Shown in pieces: positions 25,746-34,491 of a DNA stretch of 41,571 nt. A program made the translations under genes and the position numbers. The notes beneath the pieces are model-generated. The model worked only from the letters and a program-made list of their open reading frames with translations. It was not told the origin of the DNA and made no database searches. Numbering within the stretch: position 1 is the first letter of the stretch; the number at the start of each line of letters is the position of its first letter. Origin of the DNA: Thioglobus_B sp964558405 (lineage in GTDB: Bacteria; Pseudomonadota; Gammaproteobacteria; PS1; Pseudothioglobaceae); assembly GCA_964558405.1 (NCBI GenBank), contig CAZLDG010000012.1, positions 1 to 41,571 of the forward strand, in the 5' to 3' direction.

Positions 25746-27008
25746 CTATTTCTTCTGTGACATCGACGCAAAGAACTCGTCGTTGGTCTTGGTTAGCTTT
25801 AGTTTGTCAATTAAGAATTCTGCCGCCTCTACCGTATCCATCGGGTGCAAAATCTTGCGTAGAATCCACATCTTCTGCAGCTCTTTCTCATCGGTAATCA
25901 GCTCTTCACGACGCGTACCTGAAGCATTGATATTGATTGCAGGGAAAATACGCTTTTCACTCAAACGACGCTCAAGGTGCAATTCCATATTACCTGTACC
26001 CTTGAATTCTTGGTAAATCACCTCATCCATCTTCGAGCCTGTATCAATCAATGCAGTGGCAATAATGGTGACACTACCACCGTTTTCGATGTTTCTAGCC
26101 GCACCAAAAAAGCGCTTTGGACGTTGCAGAGCATTGGCATCCACACCACCGGTTAATACCTTGCCTGATGACGGGGCAACAGTATTATAAGCACGTGCCA
26201 AACGCGTAATTGAGTCTAGCAAAATCACCACATCTTTGCCTTGCTCGGCGCGACGCTTGGCTTTTTCAATCACCATCTCTGCCACTTGTACGTGGCGTTT
26301 GGCCGGCTCATCAAAGGTTGAGGCGATCACCTCGCCACGCACGGTTCTGGCCATCTCGGTGACTTCTTCAGGGCGCTCATCAATCAGCAAGACAATCAGC
26401 TCACACTCAGGATGATTCACCGCCAGTGAAGCAGCAATATTTTGCATAATCATGGTCTTACCAGCCTTAGGTGGTGCGACCAACAAACCACGTTGACCCT
26501 TACCAAAAGGCGAAACCAGATCAATCACACGGGCAGTAATATCCTCAGTACCACCATTACCAATCTCTAGATTTAAGCGCTCATTCGGGTGTAGTGGTGT
26601 GAGTGATGAAAACGGAATACGGTTTTTAACCGCCTCAGGGCTTTCGCCATTAACCTCTTCTACCTTGACTAAGGCAAAATATTTTTCACCTTTTTTCGGC
26701 GCTCTGATCTTACCTGAGATCACATCACCACTTGATAGATTAAAGCGTCTGATTTGATTCGGAGACACATAAATATCATCCGGGCCTGAAACATAAGAAT
26801 CATCACTAGAACGTAAAAAACCATAGCCGTCTTGCAAAATATCCAACACACCGTCACCAATTACCTCTTCACCTTTCTCAGCTTGCGCCTTAAGAATAAT
26901 AAAAATAAGAGTTTGTTTTTTGGCTCTAGAGATGTTTTCGGCGCCCAAATCTTGTGCTAAGGCTAATAGTTGTTCCGGGGTTGATCGTTTAAGTTCTGAT
27001 AATTTCAT
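25746..27008 (-). CDS. rho: Transcription termination factor Rho
   Basis: A 420-residue hexameric RNA helicase. The N-terminal Rho domain and cold-shock-like RNA-binding domain include GVLDILQDGYGFLRSS near 53. Walker A is APPKAGKT (178-185), followed by LLIDERPEEVTEM, a Walker B segment DVVILLDSITRLARAYN, and the Q-loop region ALQRPKRFFGAARN. It is full length and without the large insertions seen in some phyla. The trxA-rho order is conserved with E. coli. The spacer before it contains a strong hairpin that might play a part in control. Confidence 0.98.
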   Translation of the reverse strand: MKLSELKRSTPEQLLALAQDLGAENISRAKKQTLIFIILKAQAEKGEEVIGDGVLDILQDGYGFLRSSDDSYVSGPDDIYVSPNQIRRFNLSSGDVISGKIRAPKKGEKYFALVKVEEVNGESPEAVKNRIPFSSLTPLHPNERLNLEIGNGGTEDITARVIDLVSPFGKGQRGLLVAPPKAGKTMIMQNIAASLAVNHPECELIVLLIDERPEEVTEMARTVRGEVIASTFDEPAKRHVQVAEMVIEKAKRRAEQGKDVVILLDSITRLARAYNTVAPSSGKVLTGGVDANALQRPKRFFGAARNIENGGSVTIIATALIDTGSKMDEVIYQEFKGTGNMELHLERRLSEKRIFPAININASGTRREELITDEKELQKMWILRKILHPMDTVEAAEFLIDKLKLTKTNDEFFASMSQKK

Positions 27009-27079
27009 AATAAGTATTTAATAAGCGAATATCACGCCAAGTGATGGACAGGAAAAAAAATAATGAGAAGTTTAGATTT

Positions 27080-27104
27080 GCTCGAGCTCAAGAAGAGCTC
27101 AAGC
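27080..27104 (-). repeat. Stem-loop between trxA and rho
   Basis: GCTCGAGCTC (27080-27089) and GAGCTCAAGC (27095-27104) can form a 10-bp stem with one wobble and a five-base loop. It lies just after the trxA stop and about 75-90 bases before the rho ATG. On the minus strand a T8 run follows only after about 20 bases, so it is at best a weak intrinsic terminator. It could be an attenuator or mRNA-stability element in the rho leader. Confidence 0.55.
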
Positions 27105-27116
27105 GATATGTGTTAA

Positions 27117-27443
27117 TTAGATATTTGAATCGATAAAAGCGCTAAGTTCCGCTTTAGAAAGTGCACCCATCTTCGTGGCAGCAACCGCACCTTCTTTGAA
27201 TAATAACATGGTTGGAATACCGCGAATACCATACTTAGGTGGGGTTTGATCATTTTCGTCAACATTGACTTTAGCGATCACAACCTTGCCGTCATACTCG
27301 TTGGCAATTTCGTCTAATACCGGTGCTAAGGCCTTACAAGGTCCACACCATTCGGCCCAAAAATCAACCAAGACCACTTGGCCAGAATTGATCACATCCG
27401 CTTCAAAGGAGGCGTCCGTAACTACTTTAATTTTGTCATTCAT
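27117..27443 (-). CDS. trxA: Thioredoxin 1
   Basis: A 108-residue cytosolic thioredoxin with the active site W32-C33-G34-P35-C36, the family DFWAEWCGPCK context, the cis-proline segment GIRGIPTMLLF, and a C-terminal helix. It reduces disulfides in proteins such as ribonucleotide reductase. It is transcribed towards rho, separated by 108 bases, the same neighbourhood as in E. coli. Confidence 0.97.
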   Translation of the reverse strand: MNDKIKVVTDASFEADVINSGQVVLVDFWAEWCGPCKALAPVLDEIANEYDGKVVIAKVNVDENDQTPPKYGIRGIPTMLLFKEGAVAATKMGALSKAELSAFIDSNI

Positions 27444-27515
27444 ATCGTAATTTATTGATGGAATTTAATAGCAGAATTGCTACTTGCTGGGAAATTATAT
27501 CACTTTTTTACCTGT

Positions 27516-30032
27516 TTACAATCTTTCTTCCAGTAAGTTTTTCAACTGCATTTGCTCTTCACGATTAAGCGCTTGGCCTTGTTGATTACTGATAAAGAAA
27601 ACATCTTCCACACGCTCACCGATGGTGGCAATACGCGCATTGACCAAGATAATACCCAATTCGTAAAACACATAGGCAATGCTGGAGAGAATGCCTTGCT
27701 TGTCAAGCACGTTAATTTCTAATTGTGTCAAATTCCACTTTTGATTAAAGCTAAATTCAACCTTAATCTGGTAGTCGAAAAATCGATGCAAATACTTATC
27801 ACTGGCTTTGTTAAAGTTGAGCTCAGATTCTGACAAGGCTTTAGAGATTTCCGTATTAATATCAATTTGACGCAAACTCTCATCTTGCAAAATACCAATG
27901 GTGTTATAAGCGCGATTGTCCTTGGTGGTTAGAATCTTCGCATCTACAATCTCTAAACCCAAACGCTCAACCGTACTCACCAGTTTGAAAAATAAGCCCT
28001 GTGTATCCTGACATACAACAAACAAATTAATCACATGATAAGGGGAAAGTTTGGAGCCGACAATCACGGCTTGATCTTGATGTTTATCCAATAAATATAG
28101 GTGCCATAAAATCTCCTCGATCTCATAACGCAGGAAATACTCCTTGGGCAAAGCACCGAACACTTGCTTAATCACACTCATCTCATAACCATGCTCTAGT
28201 GCACTACGAATAGCCAAATCCTTAGATTGTTGTGAGGCGTCCTCACTGTCTGTGGATGATTCATGTCCATTTTGCAAATACTGCTTGGTTTTATGAAATA
28301 GATTCTTTAGTAGTGAATCTTTCCAGTCATTCCATAAGTCAGCCTTGGTAGCGCAAATATCAGCCACTGTTAATAAGTACAGCAGTTCTAAGAACTCGAT
28401 GGTTTTAACCTGAGCGGCAAAACGCTGAATCACTTCAATATCATCAATGTCCTGTTTTTGTGAAACTTTAGACATAAGCAGGTGGTGATAGACCAAATCA
28501 GCAACCAACTGCACATCAGCCGCCTTTAACTGGTGATGCTTACAAAACTGCCGAGCATCTTCCGCACCTAGAATCGCATGATCGCCGCCTCTACCCTTGG
28601 CAATATCATGAAATAGCGCACCCAAGAACAAAACTTCCGGATTGCTGATGTTTTGTGCAATTTCACTACATAGATCAAACTCTTGATCAAACTCCGACAC
28701 AAAGAAACGTCTCAGATTGCGAATCACGAATAGCGTGTGTTGATCCACAGTAAATTCATGAAACAAGTCGTATTGCATCAAGCCGGTAATCTTACCAAAG
28801 GCTGGGATATAACGCTCTAGAACACCATATCGATTCATCAGTTTTAAAGCTTTATTCACCCCGCGTTTTTGTTGCAATAACTCAATAAACAAACGATTGA
28901 CCGCCAAGTTTTTATGAAAATCATCATCAATCAAATCAATATTGGTTTGTATGTCTCTTAAGGTGGCTGCATTAATACCACGCACATAATCGTGTTTAGC
29001 AATGAGTAGAAAGATTTCAATGAAAGCCTGAGGGTTTTGCACAAACACCTTAGAGGAAGTGGCTTTAATATAACCATAGCTAATCACAAAACGTGTATTG
29101 ATGTTTTGCGTGTTCAACACGCGATCCCCTAATAGTTGCAACAAAATATCACTCAGACGTGACACCTTGGTCACGGTCCGATAATAATCTTTCATAAATA
29201 CTTCAACGGCCAGGGTTTCCCCGTCGATATAGCCCAGTGTTTTGGCCAGTTCTTTTTGATGTTGAAACACCAGACGATCTTCACGACGCTTAGCCACAAT
29301 ATGCAGTGCATAACGCACCTTCCACAAAAACAATTGTGAGGTTTTTAGGATTTCGAATTCTTGTTTACTCAGATAAGACTGCTCCACCAGCTGAAACAAA
29401 CTCTCAACGCCAAAATAAAACTTGGCCACCCAGGCGACAGTTTGAATATCTCTAAGTCCACCCGGAGACTCTTTGACGTTTGGCTCCAAACTATAAGCAG
29501 TATTTTCAAAGTTGATATGGCGCTTTTGCTGTTCTTTTTGTTTTTCTACCAAAAACGATTGCGAGGACCATTGACTACTACTGATAAGCGATTGCATTTT
29601 ATAAAACAACGATTCATCACCAATAATACGTCGGGACTCCAACAAACTGGTCACCACACTCAGATCTTCAATCGCTTCAATACAATCATCCAGATCACGC
29701 GTGGCATGACCCACTTCTAGACCAATATCCCAAAGCGCAGTGAGAAATTTAGCCACACTGGCCTGATGTTGCTGGTGAGAGTGTTGAGGGATAAGAATAA
29801 GCAAATCCACATCCGAATACAGATGCAGTTCTGCTCGACCATAGCCGCCTACAGCAACCAGGCTTAGCGCATCACTCATCTCAAACTCAATCCAGAGGTT
29901 TCTAAGCAGCTGATCAACGCCATTACTACGCGCCAAAACAAAGCCTTCAACCGCCGAAGGAGATTTTAAAAAGCCCTCAACCAAAGAGGCTTCTAATTGC
30001 CGATACTCAGATTTGTGTTGCGCTATTGACAT
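27516..30032 (-). CDS. glnD: Bifunctional PII uridylyltransferase/uridylyl-removing enzyme
   Basis: An 838-residue nitrogen sensor that modifies and demodifies PII. The nucleotidyltransferase motif GGYGRAELHLYSDVD is at residues 62-76 (D74, D76). A central helical region is followed by the HD hydrolase domain, with ALFHDIAKGRGGDHA near 470. Two C-terminal ACT domains (about 690-760 and 775-838) bind glutamine. All domains are intact; the chain is slightly shorter than the E. coli protein (890 aa). It is followed downstream by trxA with a 72-base gap and follows gltX by 36 bases. It implies uridylylation control of GlnB and of the adenylylation state of GlnA. Confidence 0.97.
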   Translation of the reverse strand: MSIAQHKSEYRQLEASLVEGFLKSPSAVEGFVLARSNGVDQLLRNLWIEFEMSDALSLVAVGGYGRAELHLYSDVDLLILIPQHSHQQHQASVAKFLTALWDIGLEVGHATRDLDDCIEAIEDLSVVTSLLESRRIIGDESLFYKMQSLISSSQWSSQSFLVEKQKEQQKRHINFENTAYSLEPNVKESPGGLRDIQTVAWVAKFYFGVESLFQLVEQSYLSKQEFEILKTSQLFLWKVRYALHIVAKRREDRLVFQHQKELAKTLGYIDGETLAVEVFMKDYYRTVTKVSRLSDILLQLLGDRVLNTQNINTRFVISYGYIKATSSKVFVQNPQAFIEIFLLIAKHDYVRGINAATLRDIQTNIDLIDDDFHKNLAVNRLFIELLQQKRGVNKALKLMNRYGVLERYIPAFGKITGLMQYDLFHEFTVDQHTLFVIRNLRRFFVSEFDQEFDLCSEIAQNISNPEVLFLGALFHDIAKGRGGDHAILGAEDARQFCKHHQLKAADVQLVADLVYHHLLMSKVSQKQDIDDIEVIQRFAAQVKTIEFLELLYLLTVADICATKADLWNDWKDSLLKNLFHKTKQYLQNGHESSTDSEDASQQSKDLAIRSALEHGYEMSVIKQVFGALPKEYFLRYEIEEILWHLYLLDKHQDQAVIVGSKLSPYHVINLFVVCQDTQGLFFKLVSTVERLGLEIVDAKILTTKDNRAYNTIGILQDESLRQIDINTEISKALSESELNFNKASDKYLHRFFDYQIKVEFSFNQKWNLTQLEINVLDKQGILSSIAYVFYELGIILVNARIATIGERVEDVFFISNQQGQALNREEQMQLKNLLEERL

Positions 30033-30068
30033 GGGTAAATATCATAGCCTATAAACACCAGTCAGTGT

Positions 30069-31451
30069 TTAGTGGCTTGCCTTGTCCATGTAATCCAGTG
30101 CCATCTGCAAGCGCTTTAGCGTTCTTTCTCGACCAACCAGCTCTGCGACCACATCGATATTTCCAGCATTGCCATCGCCACTTAGCGCCAGTCTAAAAGG
30201 TTGTCCTACTTTACCAAAGCCAATATCCAACTCATCGCATACCGCCTTGATTTGCGCTTTAACCTCTGGCGCCTGCCAGGTCTCTAGTGCTCGGAGTTTT
30301 TCTAACAAGCTGCGCATAGGCTGAGGGTCTTTGAATTGCTTGTTGGCCAACTTGGTATCGAACGCCTCAAAATCCTGATAAAACATTTTCATGCCTTGGA
30401 CCATCTCTACCAAGGTTTTGCTACGTTCTCTTAGTGCGTCAATCACCACCGAGAGCTCAGGACCCTCATCAGTACTGAGTTGTTGATCCTGCAGATGCCA
30501 ACAGAGCTGCTCAGTTAAATGTTCAACAGATGCGCTCTTAATGTATTCCTGGTTTAACCACAATAATTTATCCTGGTTAAAACTGGCTGGCGCTTTATTA
30601 ATATTGTCCAAGGCAAAGAGTTGGATCATCTCATCAATGGAAAATACCTCTTGATCACCGTGTGACCAACCCAAACGCACCAAGTAATTCAGTAGCGCTT
30701 CTGGCAAATAACCGGCATCTCGATAGGCCATCACACTCACTGCCCCGTGGCGTTTAGACAGACGTGCACCATCGCCACCTAAAATCATCGGCAGATGAGC
30801 AAATGCTGGTAATGACCAATCCAGTGCCTGATACAGATTAATCTGACGCGGGGTGTTGTTAATATGATCATCACCACGAATTACCGTGTCAATTTCCATG
30901 TCGTGATCATCTACCACTACGGTTAGGTTATAAGTCGGAGAGCCGTCACTTCTGGCAATAATCAGATCATCCAATTCCTCATTGGCAATAGTGATCTCAC
31001 CCTTAACCAAATCAGCAAATGACACCTGCCCTTCTAGTGGATTTTTAAAACGCACCACGCCTGAGCTTAAACCTTTATCGCGACAACAGCCATCATATTT
31101 GGCCTTTTCACCTTTAGCCATTAAACCTTCACGCAGCTCATCTAGGCGCTCTTTAGAGCATTCACAATAATAAGCCTTGTCTTGGGCTAAAAGTTGTTCA
31201 ATCACCTGCTGATAACGCTCAAAACGTTGGGTCTGATAATAAGGCCCTTCGTCGTGATCCAGGCCCAGCCATTGCATGCCATCTAGAATGGCATCTACCG
31301 AGGCCTGGGTGGATCGCTCTAAATCGGTATCTTCAATTCTAAGTACAAACTGACCTTGTTGTTTTTTGGCCCAAAGCCAAGCAAATAAAGCAGTTCTGGC
31401 ACCGCCAATGTGTAAGTATCCCGTAGGGGAAGGAGCAAATCTTGATTTCAT
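30069..31451 (-). CDS. gltX: Glutamyl-tRNA synthetase
   Basis: A 460-residue class I aminoacyl-tRNA synthetase. The HIGH-type signature HIGG follows RFAPSPTGYL at the N-terminus, and the KMSKS-type motif is ARLSKRHG near residue 240. A zinc-binding insertion with CEC and CC (about 100-130) resembles the E. coli enzyme. The ATG at 31451 gives the universal MKSRFAPSPTG start. The frame stays open to 31640, but that stretch is antiparallel in sense to no family and lies across the Sel1 gene, so I reject it. It starts one base after the Sel1-gene stop and probably shares its transcript. Confidence 0.97.
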   Translation of the reverse strand: MKSRFAPSPTGYLHIGGARTALFAWLWAKKQQGQFVLRIEDTDLERSTQASVDAILDGMQWLGLDHDEGPYYQTQRFERYQQVIEQLLAQDKAYYCECSKERLDELREGLMAKGEKAKYDGCCRDKGLSSGVVRFKNPLEGQVSFADLVKGEITIANEELDDLIIARSDGSPTYNLTVVVDDHDMEIDTVIRGDDHINNTPRQINLYQALDWSLPAFAHLPMILGGDGARLSKRHGAVSVMAYRDAGYLPEALLNYLVRLGWSHGDQEVFSIDEMIQLFALDNINKAPASFNQDKLLWLNQEYIKSASVEHLTEQLCWHLQDQQLSTDEGPELSVVIDALRERSKTLVEMVQGMKMFYQDFEAFDTKLANKQFKDPQPMRSLLEKLRALETWQAPEVKAQIKAVCDELDIGFGKVGQPFRLALSGDGNAGNIDVVAELVGRERTLKRLQMALDYMDKASH

Positions 31452-31452
31452 A

Positions 31453-31911
31453 TTAAACGCCCGGTGTATTGACCTCTGAGGCCTTATCGTACCAGTATTG
31501 CGCTTTTTCCAAATCTTGGGTGACTTCCTTGCCATCTTCATAAAGCATACCCAGGGTATACATCGGGCCTGGAATGCCAAACTCTGCACCTTTTTCAAAC
31601 CATTCAATAGCCTTGCTAATGTCTTTATCCACACCTTCACCAGTCATATAAGCCACACCCAGCATATGATGCGCATAAGCATGTCCCTTAGAGGCGGCTT
31701 GCATGAAATTCTCAAAACCCAGCGCTTGATTCTCTACCATACCCAGGCCGTTCATTTGCATCATGCCAATGCGCCATAAGGATTCTGCATTACCCTGATT
31801 GGCCAGTGGTGCTAACAGCTGATAAGCCATGGTAAAGTTTTTAGAATCAAAAGCAGCAATGCCGCTAGATAGATCTGAATCAAAAATATCGGTGTTATTA
31901 TTATCTGACAT
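31453..31911 (-). CDS. Sel1-repeat (TPR-like) protein
   Basis: A 152-residue cytosolic protein with three Sel1-like repeats at about residues 42-77, 78-113 and 114-149. Each carries the A..LG..Y..G.GV..D...A..W...A pattern. A short acidic N-terminus has no signal peptide. Sel1 repeats are protein-interaction scaffolds; the partner is unknown. The gene is directly upstream of gltX and divergent from the mth938-like gene, so it is probably the first gene of the Sel1-gltX-glnD transcript. Confidence 0.85.
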   Translation of the reverse strand: MSDNNNTDIFDSDLSSGIAAFDSKNFTMAYQLLAPLANQGNAESLWRIGMMQMNGLGMVENQALGFENFMQAASKGHAYAHHMLGVAYMTGEGVDKDISKAIEWFEKGAEFGIPGPMYTLGMLYEDGKEVTQDLEKAQYWYDKASEVNTPGV

Positions 31912-31951
31912 ACTGAGTAAACTAATATAAAAAGTGCTGATAATTTTACAC

Positions 31952-31960
31952 TGTTATAAT
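31952..31960 (+). promoter_or_regulatory. Extended -10 promoter of the peptidoglycan operon
   Basis: TGTTATAAT is a perfect extended -10 element (TGnTATAAT) about 35 bases before the GTG of the first gene, which fits a leader of roughly 28 bases. No strong -35 is present, as usual for extended -10 promoters. It should drive mth938-like-rodA-mltB-dacA-dat-amgK-murU, since no later terminator or clear promoter interrupts that series. Confidence 0.6.
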
Positions 31961-31994
31961 TCTGACTAAATGCACAATAACAATAGAGAATCCA

Positions 31995-32357
31995 GTGGAA
32001 TTTAACCAGCAAGAAAACAGCACCAACTCTATCCTCTCTATTGAGAAGGACAAGGTCGGCTTGTCACATACTTGGTTAAAGACGCCGTGTTTTATCTCCA
32101 AAACACACCAGGAAGAAATCCAAATTAGCACCATCGAGCAAATCGACAAAGCTAGTGTGTTTTCCTGGTGCGCAAAAGACGAGGTCAGCTTATTGCTAGT
32201 TGGCACTGGAGAGCAGGCAAAATTCTTATCCGCAGAACAACAAGTGCTGATTCAACAACTTGGTATTGGCGTTGAGAGTATGAATAATGCCGCTGCTTGT
32301 CGCAGCTTTAACTTGCTACTCTCTGATGCGCGTGCGGTTGGCGTGGTGTTATTATGA
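31995..32357 (+). CDS. Mth938-like (DUF498) domain protein
   Basis: A 120-residue single-domain protein of the Mth938/NDUFAF3-like family. The C-terminal segment GIGVESMNNAAACRSFNLLLSDAR is its hallmark. Functions in bacteria are unknown; the eukaryotic relative NDUFAF3 assists complex I assembly. The only start giving a full domain is GTG at 31995, with GAGA about seven bases upstream. Its stop overlaps the rodA ATG (ATGA), so it is coupled to cell-wall genes, which may be a chance of operon structure. Confidence 0.85.
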   Translation: MEFNQQENSTNSILSIEKDKVGLSHTWLKTPCFISKTHQEEIQISTIEQIDKASVFSWCAKDEVSLLLVGTGEQAKFLSAEQQVLIQQLGIGVESMNNAAACRSFNLLLSDARAVGVVLL

Positions 32358-33493
32358 AGCTGTTCTCCATTCAAGGCCTGCGTCACTATTGGCATTATTT
32401 CAAAATGGACACCCCACTGTTCTTATTACTAATGACGCTTAGCGGTCTGGGTTTGGTCGTACTATATTCTGCTTCTGCCGGATCCATGAATCTGGTCTAT
32501 AAGCAGGCTATTCACTTTGCCCTGGCCATTAGTGCCATGCTGGTAATCGCACAAATTCCACCTTATGTGCTGATGCGCTTTTCGCCTTATTTGATGCTCT
32601 TTGGTATTTTCTTATTGATTTTGGTGCTGCTATTTGGCGCAAGTGGTGGTGGTGCACAGCGCTGGTTGGACTTGGGCTTTATACGCTTTCAGCCTTCAGA
32701 GATTATGAAAGTCATCGTCCCCATTGCCATCGCCTCAATTTTGAGCGACAAGACCATGCCACCCAAGCCTCTGCCAATTTTTGCCTCGATTGCCGCCATC
32801 TCCTTTACCGTACTATTAATCGCCAAACAACCCGATTTGGGCACTTCGCTGCTGATTGGCGCCTCTGGTGTTTACGTGTTGTTTTTTAGTGGCGTGCGCA
32901 TTCAAATCCTTAGACACAAGCTAGCTAATATTGCACTGATTCTCTCCAGTATTGCTGCTGCTGGTTATATAGCCTGGAACTATCTGCTCATGGCCTATCA
33001 AAAAAAGCGCATCCTGACTTTGATTGATCCTTCTTCCGATCCACTGGGCTCGGGCTATCATATCTTGCAATCCAAAATTGCCATTGGTTCGGGTGGTCTA
33101 CTGGGCAAAGGTTTTGCCCAAGGCTCACAATCACAACTTAACTTTTTGCCTGAGCATGCGACTGATTTTATCTTTGCGGTTATTGCTGAAGAATTGGGCT
33201 TTATGGGTGTGTTGTTTTTATTTGTGGTTTATGGACTGATTATCTATCGCTGTTTCTTAATCTCCATCCAGGCGGGTGATAATTTCTCCAAACTCTTAGG
33301 CGCTAGCCTAACCCTGATTTTCTTTACTTATATTTTTGTAAATATCGGCATGGTTTCAGGCCTATTACCAGTGGTTGGTGTACCACTACCGCTAATTAGT
33401 TATGGTGGCTCATCGCTGATTACCCTAATGGCCAGCTTTGGCATTATTATGTCCATTCGCAAGCACAAAACCCCTAGGTACTTGCAGCGCTAA
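32354..33493 (+). CDS. rodA: RodA, SEDS-family elongation glycosyltransferase
   Basis: A 379-residue polytopic SEDS protein. The catalytic aspartate is D271 in LPEHATDFIFAVIAEELG; other family motifs are AQRWLDLGFIRFQPSEIMK near 95 and PLPLISYGGSSL near the C-terminus. It polymerises lateral-wall glycan with PBP2. I call it RodA because it lies in the classical rodA-mltB-dacA order. mrdA (PBP2) and mreBCD are not in the window. It overlaps the upstream gene by four bases and mltB by one (TAATG). Confidence 0.96.
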   Translation: MKLFSIQGLRHYWHYFKMDTPLFLLLMTLSGLGLVVLYSASAGSMNLVYKQAIHFALAISAMLVIAQIPPYVLMRFSPYLMLFGIFLLILVLLFGASGGGAQRWLDLGFIRFQPSEIMKVIVPIAIASILSDKTMPPKPLPIFASIAAISFTVLLIAKQPDLGTSLLIGASGVYVLFFSGVRIQILRHKLANIALILSSIAAAGYIAWNYLLMAYQKKRILTLIDPSSDPLGSGYHILQSKIAIGSGGLLGKGFAQGSQSQLNFLPEHATDFIFAVIAEELGFMGVLFLFVVYGLIIYRCFLISIQAGDNFSKLLGASLTLIFFTYIFVNIGMVSGLLPVVGVPLPLISYGGSSLITLMASFGIIMSIRKHKTPRYLQR

Positions 33494-34491
33494 TGCCTAT
33501 TATTATCTTACTGCTACTACTTAGCTTGGGTGCTCACGGCAAAACCCTACCGGCTTCTAACTTTAAGGCCACGCAAGACTTTATCCAGAAAATGGTTGAC
33601 AAACACCAGTTTGATCAAGGCGAGCTCTTGAGTATTTTCACCAGTATTGAACTGCCGGTTGCTGAGAAAACCACGCAGAAAAAGATTAAGAAAACCGCTA
33701 AAAGAAAGCCCATGTCTTGGGATCGATATCGCGCTTTATTTTTAACGCAAAATCGTATTGATCGTGGCGTGGAATTTTGGCAAGAAAACCAAGCATTACT
33801 GACGCGTGCTCAAAACAAATACAACGTACCTGCGCAAATCATTGTCGCTATTTTGGGCATTGAGACCAACTATGGTAATAAGCAAGGCACACATCCCACC
33901 CTGCAGGCCATTGCTCAACGTGCCTTTAGCAATCACCGACGCAAAAAATTCTATACCAAGGAGCTAGAAGACTTCCTGCTACTGGTCAGAGAAAATAACA
34001 TCGCCCCACTCCAAGTCAAAGGCTCTTATGCAGGTGCTTTGGGTTATGCGCAATTTATTCCTAGCTCTTATCGTCATTATGCGATTGATTTTGATAATGA
34101 TAAGCAGGTGGACTTGTTCAATTCTCGCGCGGATGCAATTGGCTCAATTGCCAATTATTTTGATAAACACCATTGGCATGACGGAGGTGAAATTGCCTAT
34201 CCAATCACCTTGGATAGTGCGCACTTAAAACATGCCAAGCGTGGCACCAACAAGCCTAAGAAAACTGCACAGTATTGGCGCCAACAAGGCATCGAAATTG
34301 CCAACAATATTGATGATAAAACCAAGGTGGCTTTTGTTCGCCTACCTCAAGATCAGCGTGTTGATACTTATCTCACTTTGTGGAACTTTTATGTACTAAC
34401 TCGTTATAATCACGATAATAGATACGCAATGGCTGCCTATCAATTATCCAAAGAAATTTATAAGTCATACCAGCAAACAAATAACCCATGA
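33493..34491 (+). CDS. mltB: Lytic murein transglycosylase B
   Basis: A 332-residue GH103 enzyme that cleaves the MurNAc-GlcNAc bond with 1,6-anhydro product formation. An N-terminal signal segment (about residues 2-16) lacks a lipobox cysteine, so unlike E. coli MltB it is probably soluble periplasmic or anchored by the uncleaved signal. The catalytic glutamate is E124 in LGIETNYG. The conserved SYAGALGYAQFIPSSY and DFDNDKQVDLFNS blocks follow. Start and stop overlap rodA and dacA. The product is the substrate of the recycling pathway to which amgK-murU belong. Confidence 0.95.
   Translation: MPIIILLLLLSLGAHGKTLPASNFKATQDFIQKMVDKHQFDQGELLSIFTSIELPVAEKTTQKKIKKTAKRKPMSWDRYRALFLTQNRIDRGVEFWQENQALLTRAQNKYNVPAQIIVAILGIETNYGNKQGTHPTLQAIAQRAFSNHRRKKFYTKELEDFLLLVRENNIAPLQVKGSYAGALGYAQFIPSSYRHYAIDFDNDKQVDLFNSRADAIGSIANYFDKHHWHDGGEIAYPITLDSAHLKHAKRGTNKPKKTAQYWRQQGIEIANNIDDKTKVAFVRLPQDQRVDTYLTLWNFYVLTRYNHDNRYAMAAYQLSKEIYKSYQQTNNP

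Noticed and set aside
31452..31640. 63-codon extension upstream of gltX
   Set aside because: It lies in another frame across the Sel1-repeat gene, while the ATG at 31451 gives the universal glutamyl-tRNA synthetase start.
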